From Delphinapterus leucas (Eukaryota > Chordata > Mammalia > Artiodactyla > Monodontidae): a DNA stretch of 64,000 nucleotides. Location: NCBI RefSeq assembly GCF_002288925.2, contig NW_022098031.1, positions 9,408,354-9,472,353 on the forward strand, given 5' to 3'. Below are positions 56,141 to 64,000 of the stretch, piece by piece (the first letter of the stretch is position 1; each line of letters opens with the position of its first letter). The notes under the pieces were generated by a model. It worked only from the letters and a program-made list of their open reading frames with translations. It was not told where the DNA came from and did not search any database. The position numbers and the translations under genes were made by a program.

Positions 56141-57484
56141 ACCTCCCTGGGGTTGGAAATGAGAGGCACATGGTGCAGCCTGATGTGAGGCACTGTCAGC
56201 AGGAGCCCATATAGAACTGCTGGTATTAAAACACGAGAGAGATAAAGCTGAGAGGATCTGAGACCTCAGAGGTGTCTGAGACATACGTGTCCTTCTCTTC
56301 TGCAGGTTAGAAAGAAGCAACTCAGTTCTTGAATGTTACAAGTAGTTGGGATGCCTATTAATGACTAAAGGAAGGTAGTTTGTAACCTCACAAAGACATT
56401 GAAGCAAATTCTCCTGCTCTAGTCCAGAAAGCAGAGCCTTGAGGCACCTTAGACAAACAATAGTTACAAAGCACAAAAAGGGTCAAAAGTAGAGAAGAGG
56501 AATATAAGAATAGCCACTTAGTCATTAATTCTTCCCAGAAAATTAACCAGTGGGATCCAAAAAGTTCATGGAGGTCCTCAAGAAGTGCACCCTCTTTCCT
56601 GGAGTGGGAAGTGCAACCAACTATGGTGTGGTTTCACCTGGGTTGGACCATCTGGGTTAAGACCGTTGAACTACTTAGAATACCATTGCACAGTGCCCTG
56701 ACCTCGAGTCTGGTAGAGTGTCTTGCCCCTAAGCAATGGCTTCAGAAAACAAAATCCCCTTTGTTTTGAACTCAGCAAGATAATAACAGCCATAAGCCCA
56801 GCAGGAGTCTGTGACAGTTAAAATTAGTTTTAGTTAAAATTAAAATTTAGGGCTTCCATTAAAATTAATGGTAAAAAACCCTTGGTGGATAACTGTCCAC
56901 AGACCTGAAACCAATCCCCATAGTTCTGGAGGAAAGTGGACCCTGATGAGGGAGGTACTTCTGATTGCTAGAGCCTAAGCCACCTGATTATACCCAAGCT
57001 ACAAGGGCAACTGGGAAAGTATCTGTCATTATCAACTAATATAGTGGGTGTCAATCTTTGCCTCACAAATTAGAAAAATTACTCAAACATAGGAAGGGGG
57101 TTCAGATTCTAGGTAGCCAAAAAGAATGTCAGATGTCCGTACGTTTTTGCCCCCATTCCCTTTCCTGTTAACTGATTCTTTTCCTGATTCCAATGTTCTC
57201 CCTGTAGCTAGGTCCCTGATATTTCCTGCTAGACTTCCTCGATAGCTAGTAAAGTTAAAAGAACAAAATCATGCCAGACATAACCCTACAGGTCTACATA
57301 ATACTCCCTGCCTGGCCTTCCTTGGTTTGGTTGGTCGAACAGCTGCCCAAGCCCAGAATATATTGCTCTGCATTACAAATCTGCAAAACCTGCCACATGG
57401 AATCTGAATATTGGAACCACTAGCAGAAACAACCATGTCACACATAGTAATCCAACTCCCAAGTAGAGTTAAGGCTGATTTATT
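56141..57484. other. Long stretch without recognised element
   Basis: About 1.3 kb without recognised repeat or gene. A locally AT-rich patch with repeated AAAATTAA words is at 56815-56880. Confidence 0.4.
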
Positions 57485-57590
57485 GTGATATAGGAAACCT
57501 GGGTTACAGCCCTTGCTCTCACATCAACCAGCTGTGTGACCTTGAGGAAGTGACTTAATTACTTTGATTTCCTAATCTGTTTTTTAAAAA
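57485..57590 (+). repeat. MIR fragment, plus strand
   Basis: GGAAACCTGGGTTACAGCCC, AGCTGTGTGACCTTGAGGAA and GTGACTTAATTACTTTGATT are the 5' half and core of a MIR. Confidence 0.75.
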
Positions 57591-57635
57591 AAAAAATTTA
57601 AAGAAAACAAAGAAAGAAAGAAAAGCCATTGGACT

Positions 57636-57683
57636 TGCGATAGGGGAAAGAAAACTAACTGCGATAGGGGAAAGAAAACTAAC
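57636..57683. repeat. Perfect 24-bp tandem duplication
   Basis: The 24-bp unit starting TGCGATAGGGGAAAGAAAAC (then TAAC) occurs at 57636-57659 and 57660-57683 with no mismatch, next to a purine-rich stretch. Confidence 0.96.
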
Positions 57684-57799
57684 ACATGGGAGTACTGATA
57701 ATGTACAAGGAGTTTCATTTTCAGTCTTTACAATAAGTCTCCTTAGACTACTAGCCCTCCTCCCTTCTCATGTCACCATATATAACCTTATCATTTTAG

Positions 57800-58090
57800 T
57801 GTATATCCTACCACAGTTTTTCTATGCATGTAACCATAGAAAGTGTATAATAGTGTTTATATATATATATATATGTTTGTATACTTTGCTACAAAAAATG
57901 ATGGTATCATTCTGCAAGTATCTTTGTGCAGCTTATTGTTTCATTTAACAGTAGATCTTGGAGATCTAGGTAAATAAGTACATAGAGGGCTATCTCATTC
58001 CTGTTAGCTCCTGCATAGTATTTCACAGCATAGAGATAACAAGTTTATTTATCCATTTCCCAACTGGTGGATATTTAGTTTGTTTGCTGG
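57800..58090 (-). repeat. Old LINE-1 3' fragment, minus strand
   Basis: TTTCATTTAACAGTAGATCT, CTGCATAGTATTTCACAGCA and TTTATTTATCCATTTCCCAA, then GGTGGATATTTAGTTTG match old LINE-1 sequence in reverse. Confidence 0.6.
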
Positions 58091-58110
58091 TAGCCCACGT
58101 TTCTATTCCC

Positions 58111-58449
58111 AGCTTCTGTAGATGAGTTCTACAGACTCTTTTAGCTCAAAACTTCTGTGACATGAAGGAAATGAAATGAGTATGAGTCTGAGGACATAAT
58201 AATTCACTTCCAAACAACTCATTTATTAGGCAGTGAATTAACACCAAGCTGTGAGATATATATGTTACCATTAAAATAAAAGAGCGAAAGAGACCAAACA
58301 AAAGGATCCAGACAGGTCCAAGCAAGGATAATGTCTCTTTGGTAACTAGAGACAAACCAGAGTCTACTTTGTGTTCACTTAACCATGTGACTCAAGGCTT
58401 TGCATGGATAATCTTGATTATAGCAGTTTATTCCATGATAGTTGAGGCT
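58111..58449. other. Unrecognised sequence
   Basis: No element or gene recognised. Confidence 0.35.
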
Positions 58450-58660
58450 TAACATGATACCGTGCAATGTACTAGATAGTACAGATATTATATTTTTAAT
58501 CCTAATAATTATCCTTTAGAGAAGATATAATTATCTCCATTTTATTGATGAAACCGCTCAGGCATAGAGAGGCTAAGTAATTTTGCCCAAGGTCGCAAAC
58601 TAGTGACAGGACCAACTTTCAAACCCAAATTGCCGGACTCCAAAAGTCTGCCTTCTTTCC
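58450..58660 (-). repeat. MIR, minus strand
   Basis: TTATCTCCATTTTATTGATG, GAGAGGCTAAGTAATTTTGC, CAAGGTCGCAAACTAGTGAC and TTGCCGGACTCCAAAAGTCT are in reverse-complement MIR order. Confidence 0.82.
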
Positions 58661-58729
58661 ACTGTCTATCATCAATTCCTTTTAACCAGAGTTAGTTCAG
58701 AAAGACCTGCTCATAAAGAATGGGTTCTC

Positions 58730-58953
58730 CAAATGTAAAATAGATAGCTAGTGGGAAGCAGCCCCATAGCACAGGGAGATCAGCTCTGTGCTTTGTGTCC
58801 ACCTAGAGGGGTGGGATAAGGGGGGTGGGAGGGAGATACAAAAGGGAGGAGATATGGGGATATATGTATATGTATAGCTGATTCACTTAGTTATACAGCA
58901 GAAACTAACCATTGTAAAGAAATTATCCTCCAATAAAGATGTTAAGAAAAAAA
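58730..58953 (+). mobile_element. LINE-1 3' end, 224 bp, young, plus strand
   Basis: GAAGCAGCCCCATAGCACAG, GATCAGCTCTGTGCTTTGTG, CTGATTCACTTAGTTATACA and AATTATCCTCCAATAAAGAT match the cetartiodactyl LINE-1 3' UTR, which is complementary to 45220-45420 here. It ends in an A run. The exact 15-bp target duplication AAAGAATGGGTTCTC is at 58715-58729 and 58954-58968. Extreme 5' truncation removes all coding sequence. Confidence 0.95.
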
Positions 58954-58994
58954 AAAGAATGGGTTCTCACCCGCTGTAAAGGCTGTCAACACCC

Positions 58995-59485
58995 TGTCCT
59001 GCGCTTACCTCCTCAGCTCATCTCCAACTCCCTTCCCTGCCCTGACCCTGGCCTAAGTTACTTAGAGTTCCCCCAAACACATTGCTATGAACTTCTACAC
59101 ATACTATTTCTACGCATACTATTTCTCCTTTCCTGGAACATTCTTCTACTCTTTGTCCAGGCAACTCCTACTTATCTTTCAGCTCAAACATCACTTCCTC
59201 CAGGAAGCATTTGCTGTAGCATCCCCACCTCACACTTGCCCAAGATTAGGTTTTAGGGACCTCCTCCTAGGTTCCTAGGTTTCTAGGATCTGTGCTTTGT
59301 GTTTACTTTTCTTAGAGCACTTGACATAATGAGTTATAAATATTTGTTACCTGCCTGTCTCCCTATACCACAAAATGAGCACCTTGAGAACAGAAACCAC
59401 AGCTTATTCATAATTAAATCTCTAACTCTAGCATAGTGTTCAGTACACGGTAGGCATTCAATAAATGTTTGAAGATGAAATCTTA
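58995..59485 (+). repeat. L2 (LINE-2) 3' region
   Basis: TTCCTGGAACATTCTTCTAC, CTTTCAGCTCAAACATCACT, TCCTCCAGGAAGCATTTGCT, TGAGCACCTTGAGAACAGAA and CAGTACACGGTAGGCATTCA, then AATAAATGTTTGAA are in the order of the L2 3' end. A local 15-bp repeat (CACATACTATTTCTA-like) is at 59098-59126. Confidence 0.85.
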
Positions 59486-60292
59486 GAGTGATGACAAAAA
59501 TGAACCTGGAAGTGGACTCTTTAGCTCCATATGTGCTGATTGCCCCAAGACGGTCACCTTAGTCTCCCCAGTGCCAGCCTGTTGACCTTCCTAACGCCTC
59601 ACTTCCTGAGCTTGCAGGATGTTTTTTTTCTGCGTATGATAACATGGGAAGATTTGACAGATGGGGTCGGGAAGCCTGGGGTTATGAAAGCCTCGGAACA
59701 TTAGAGACAAAGTCTCTAAAGACAAAACAGCCCTTCCTTATGTGGAGTCCAGATTTATTTTATCTACAAAAGATGGTGCATTCCTCTACTCCACGTGAAG
59801 AAAGAAAAGGGAGCTGAATTTTATTGGGGAAAAAAAATTAATTGATTGTAGAAAAAAAATAATGAAGACCCCCTGGGAAATGTCAAGGAAAATATATCAT
59901 TCAATAGTTTTAAAGAACAAAAATCAAAAGATCCAAACCAGAATGTGTGAAACATAAACAGATTTTGCAGATGATAAATTGCTCCCCTGTACACATTTTT
60001 CTCATTTCAGTTACAGATCATCTGGTGAAAAGAATTTGTTTAGTCCAACTTTGCCAACACAGTTTTTGTTTTGACAGTTCAAGGAATGTATCAACTTTCT
60101 CCAATGGCCTTTGAAGCCCGAGATGTAGAAATTTGGTATTCTAGACAATGTTTAAAAAGTATTCATGGAACTGGAACTTACAACTTGTGTTAACTAAACA
60201 TTAGGAAGAAAAAATAGAAAGTGGAATCAGAAAGGAATTAACGTACACTCCAGAAAGGGTTGATATCTCTGTCTGATTATTCAACTATCATT
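59486..60292. other. Unrecognised sequence
   Basis: No element or gene recognised. A small hairpin, TTAGAGAC-AAA-GTCTCTAA, is at 59701-59719. Confidence 0.4.
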
Positions 60293-60308
60293 AAAAATAA
60301 TAGGTAGT

Positions 60309-60598
60309 GGGCTTCCCTGGTGACGCAGTGGTTGAGAATCTGCCTGCCAATGCAGGGGACACGGGTTCGAGCCCTGCTCTGGGAAGATCCCACATGCCGT
60401 GGAGCAACTAAGCCCGTGAGCCATAACTACTGAGCCTGCGCGTCTGGAGCCTGTGCTCCGCAACAACAGAGGCCGCGACAGTGAGAGGCCCACGCACCGC
60501 GATGAAGAGTGGCCCCCGCTTGCCACAACTAGAGAAAGCCCTCGCACAGAAATGAAGACCCAACACAGCCAAAAATAAATAAATAAATAAAATAAAAT
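60309..60598 (+). mobile_element. Long CHR-type SINE with both short-form and long-form 3' blocks
   Basis: Starts GGCTTCCCTGGTGACGCAGT, runs through GTGAGAGGCCCACGCACCGC (where the short form would end) and continues with GAAGAGTGGCCCCCGCTTGC, CAACTAGAGAAAGCC and GAAGACCCAACACAGCC before an (AAAT)n tail. The exact 16-bp target duplication AAAAATAATAGGTAGT is at 60293-60308 and 60599-60614. Confidence 0.96.
60321..60373 (+). promoter_or_regulatory. SINE internal pol III promoter (A and B boxes)
   Basis: TGACGCAGTGG at 60321-60331 resembles an A box. GGTTCGAGCC at 60364-60373 is a perfect match to the B-box consensus GGTTCGANNCC over the part shown. These are the internal RNA polymerase III promoter of the parental tRNA. 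Activity at this copy is unknown. Confidence 0.7.
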
Positions 60599-60614
60599 AA
60601 AAATAATAGGTAGT

Positions 60615-60960
60615 AATAATTATGGCTACCTTTTACTGAGTGCTGACTGTATGCTAGGCACTGTGCTAAATTCTGGCAATGCAGTAGGAAGCAAAACAGA
60701 TATGTCTTGCCCCTGGATAAGTAGATATTAAACAGATAATTACACATATATGTATATATAATTATAAAGGTTAGTAAGAAGAGAGTTTAAAGAAAGAATA
60801 ATAGGGGAGACTACTCTATATTAATAATCAGGGGAGACCTCTTTGAGGAAATGATATTTTAGTTGGGACATGAAGAAAGAGTCAGCCAGGTAAAGAGCTG
60901 AGGGAAAACAACTGTAAGCAGGGGCTAAAGAATATGTAAATATCTTGACATTGGGAAGAG
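60615..60960 (-). repeat. Ancient repeat, MIR/L2 era
   Basis: ACTGAGTGCTGACTGTATGC, TAGGCACTGTGCTAAATTCT, GGAAGCAAAACAGATATGTC and GAAAGAGTCAGCCAGGTAAA share word order with the copies at 29109 and 40095. Confidence 0.5.
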
Positions 60961-61749
60961 CTTGGCCTTTCCAAGGAACTGAAAGAAGGCTGTCTATCAG
61001 TTGTTTTCTTGTTGGTTCTCAGATCAATTCCTGCCCCTGCCTCAGGCCCTGGAATGCTGGCATAACAGGGACCTGACTCTGCAGGTTGTTTAAGGCTGTC
61101 TTGTCAGATGGCTCTGCTGAACAGAGTCAACAGAAGAGACTGGTTGGAGATTGGAAGGTGAGCAAAAGGGAGAAACTAGGACATTTCTATCTCTTTTTTC
61201 TGGCTCAGGAAACCCTCTCCAGCAATGGTGATGTCTCCTCTGCGGCTTCAGAGTTTTTTGGCTTTGGGGAAAACATGATGATAACCCCTGTCCTTTGTTC
61301 TGGGATTAGAATAATTGACTGGGGACACAATCCTTACAGTTTAATTGTACCTCCTTGTGCACAGGGGTATAGTTGTGGTTAAAATCACCTAGTTGCTTCC
61401 TTCTAGAAGGTAATAAGTTTATAAGAAACAAAAAGACTAACAAATTGCAGCATTCACACATTAAAACCCTATCCTTCTATTTTCCCACTAAAAGAGAGAA
61501 AAAAATACTGTGACCCATTCTGGAACAGCTTGCAAAACTGTCAAAGTTTTGGTCAGTGCAGCCAAGGTTTTTAACAGTGACTCACATGATCAGAAATCCA
61601 CATGGAAACAGCTGTCTGAATTTTTTTTTCTTTTTTGGCTAATGGTAGTGAGTGGAGAAGTCTACCCTTGCATAGGAAAATTGCATGTGACCCAGAGTGA
61701 GTTGAGTGTGTTACTTATACATTTATAGTAGTCGTTATCATAAATTGGG
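60961..61749. other. Unrecognised sequence
   Basis: No element or gene recognised. The 98-codon frame at 61086-61382 has no recognisable domain, splice context or codon bias and is not called. Confidence 0.4.
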
Positions 61750-61925
61750 CAATGATTCTGTTCTAGCATCTATACTAGATACTTTACATATAATGTTAAG
61801 TTTTCATGATAGATCAAAATTATCCTCAGGATTGTTAGTATTATTATCTCCATTCTGTAGAAGAGAAACTGAGGTTTGAGAATATTAGGAAACTTAGTTA
61901 AGGTGAAAGAGATGGTAATTTTATA
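61750..61925 (-). repeat. MIR, minus strand (partial)
   Basis: TTATCTCCATTCTGTAGAAG, AGAAACTGAGGTTTGAGAAT and ACTTAGTTAAGGTGAAAGAG are in reverse-complement MIR order. Confidence 0.65.
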
Positions 61926-64000
61926 CAAATTCATATCTGTTTGAGTTTAAAATCCACAATACTGTACTACAGTATAGTATCTCCTTTTTGTCAGTAATCT
62001 CACAGTAGCTCAGTTTCGTGGTGGAATTAAGCATTAAAAAACTGTGGTTTGACTTATAATCAGCTTTAAATACAACCAGTAATTGAGCCAAGACTGCTAA
62101 TATGTGAGTTGGTGGCAATGAGGTAGAAGCAAAAAGGCTGTTAGAGCCTATTGGTCTACGCATTTATTGAGGAAGTGAATAGATCTTCAAAAACTTTTTG
62201 TTGTAATTGTTGTTTTAAATAAAAATTTTCAGATGTGTTGCACTGGCTCCCAGCCAGTCTTGGATACCTTGGATACCCCTTGAGTATTATGATCAATGCC
62301 ATCTTTATCACAGAAGGCACATATGAGGATGTTTGGTGCTAACTCCAACTAACTGCAGTGGTTCTCTGGAGTACTGTGCAAAAATCCCTCTGGGAGTGAA
62401 TCAGCAGAAAAGAGGGCCTTGACATCTATGGAGTACTTTGGAGTACAATGGATACGTAGGGAAATTTATACTTGCCATTTCTACCTTAGCAACCCATTGC
62501 TGGTACTGAAAAAATGCCTTAATGCTTTGAGTTTCCTCCTTCTACAGGACTTCCCAGGCCAGCTCCTCAAACCCTTTCAAAACAAGTCATTATAATATGT
62601 GATACTGGATGTATAGTTAAGGAAAAATATATCTTTTTTTTTTCCTTTGTGTTCTCCAAATATAAAGCTAGGAAGAAGAAAAGAGGGGAGTTTGATAATG
62701 TTTGCTGATAGACCACACAGGGTGAATGACCTGACACCACACACACTAGGCCTGGGATAGCATTTATTCAGAGAAACTTACAGAGGCAGGAAGAGGAGCA
62801 GATGTGCAGTTCCTTGTTTGCCATTTGCTCTCTGGGATAGTACAAAGTGATCACCAGGACTGCAGTCTAAACTTTGGGCTAATAAGCTGCATGCTTAAGG
62901 AAGCACCAGCATCAATTCTGATGCAATGAGGGCCTGGGGTCCAAGCCTTGTTGGGCTTCCCCTGTTCTTCCATCTCAGCATTTATGGCTGGGGCAGCACT
63001 AGGTCCTCTTTGGAGTGAACAAGAGGTCAGGTACAAGTCTTGCGGTCTCAGATGTCTGTGTGGAACCTTGGCCTCCAGTCCTGTGCTTCCACCTCAGTAT
63101 TCTCTCAGGACATTTGCCAAATGGTCCCACCCTGCAGGAAGACACCTCTCACTCTGGGAGGCCTGCCAGGGGGTAGTCCAGAAAAATTAACCTTTACCTC
63201 TCTCTGAAGCATAAACCTGAAGCCCTCTGAGGACCAGGTAGAATTGAGAACACCTTGTTAGAATGTTTCGTTGAGTCTTTACCAACACATCAGTTGTCTT
63301 AGCCTGTAGTACTTGCATTGTCATCCTATTGGTCAAAAGAAATCGATCAAATCAAAAGAATTCGTTTCATGCTTAAGAGTCATTCTCTCCGACACTTCTC
63401 CTGTCTAAATTCTTAGTCACTTCATTATAAGCAAATATGATTTTTCCAATAGCCTGATCCATCTGTTCCTTTGACTTCCTTTCCTCTGGTGATTTTGTCC
63501 TCCACCCTACCTACCCCAGCCACTCATTCCCATGATCATACTGTAAATCTTGTTATTACTAATAACTGCGGCTCCTTTATTTTCTCAGTTTCACATCCCC
63601 ATCTCTTATCTTTCCAGTTCACTCCCTTTAAATTTCAACTTTAACCATCCTTTGACCTCATCAGGACTTCTGGTGTATTAGTCCTGTTACCTTTTTCCTG
63701 TCCCTCACCCCACTTTCACATCCCTCCTTTACCATCTTAAAGTCTGTGAGAGCCACTATCATCATTTCTGTGCATGTACAGAAATGCCTCTCCCTCATAT
63801 TAACTTGGAAAAACACAAACCTGATTAAATCTAACTCTCCACCTACTATGTACAATATATGGCTGAAGGCAGCCACACTTCCTTTTGATTAGCCCCATTT
63901 TAAATTCATAATGACAAACATCAAATGGACCTAAAGCTGCCTGGCAATATCACTGTATTTCCCTGGTCCATTTGTCATTCAACTTTCTTAAACAACTATT
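61926..64000. other. Long stretch without recognised element
   Basis: About 2.1 kb with no gene. The C/T-rich sequence from about 63420 to 63900 may be a very old interspersed repeat, but I could not name one. Frames of 60-80 codons in this region show no domain. Confidence 0.4.

Noticed and set aside
56851..56862. TTTAGGGCTTCC as the start of a SINE
   Set aside because: Only the first few bases match. The following sequence is AT-rich and lacks the A box.
59701..59719. Hairpin TTAGAGAC-AAA-GTCTCTAA as a terminator or microRNA
   Set aside because: Arms of 8 bp are too short for a microRNA precursor, and bacterial-type terminators do not apply here.
60309..60385. tRNA(Glu)-like head of SINEs as a possible tRNA gene
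   Set aside because: The A and B boxes are present, but the cloverleaf is not preserved and the sequence continues into a SINE body with a tail and target duplications.
61086..61382. 98-codon plus-strand frame in unrecognised sequence
   Set aside because: A single frame with no domain or splice context. A frame of this length is expected by chance in 64 kb.

Overview
This window looks like non-coding nuclear DNA from a cetacean (whale or dolphin). The main evidence is twelve copies of the tRNA(Glu)-derived CHR-type SINE found in cetaceans, hippos and ruminants, in a short form (about 200 bp, CHR-2-like) and a long form (about 290-360 bp, CHR-1-like). LINE-1 3' ends of the cetartiodactyl type are also present. 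I see no Alu, no pig PRE-1 and no ruminant BovB or Bov-A, which argues against primates, pigs and ruminants. Family names come from remembered consensus sequences, not from a search.

I find no exon or open reading frame of a cellular gene, no rRNA, no CRISPR array and no functional tRNA gene. The long ORFs are remnants of LINE-1 ORF2 or Tigger transposase, or chance frames through SINEs and LINEs. The window is intergenic or intronic.

Layout: 0-6 kb holds a degenerate ATCC repeat, a long SINE, and a minus-strand Tigger1 DNA transposon split by a 5'-truncated LINE-1. 6-15 kb is mostly unrecognised sequence with three SINEs, L2 and MIR fragments and microsatellites. 15-25 kb has an old LINE-1 3' end split by a SINE, many MIR fragments and another SINE. 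25.9-28.7 kb is a nearly full-length plus-strand Tigger1, itself split by a SINE. 29-36 kb holds an ancient MIR with an insertion, two old LINE-1s (one containing a SINE, one internally deleted but keeping its 5' end), and an MLT1-like LTR. 36-45 kb is largely unrecognised, with a SINE, an old LINE-1, an ERV1-like solo LTR and several MIRs. 45-49 kb is a nested stack: old LINE-1, then a 216-bp retroposed sequence of unknown source, then a 2.9-kb younger LINE-1, then a short SINE. 49-50.4 kb has a second LTR and another Tigger-group element. 50-64 kb carries MIRs, two SINEs, a 224-bp LINE-1 3' end with a perfect 15-bp target duplication, an L2 and long unrecognised stretches.

Nothing here works as a pathway. 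The interest is the record of insertions: nesting order, target duplications, catalytic lesions shared by the two Tigger1 copies, and a SINE copy whose structure bridges the short and long forms.
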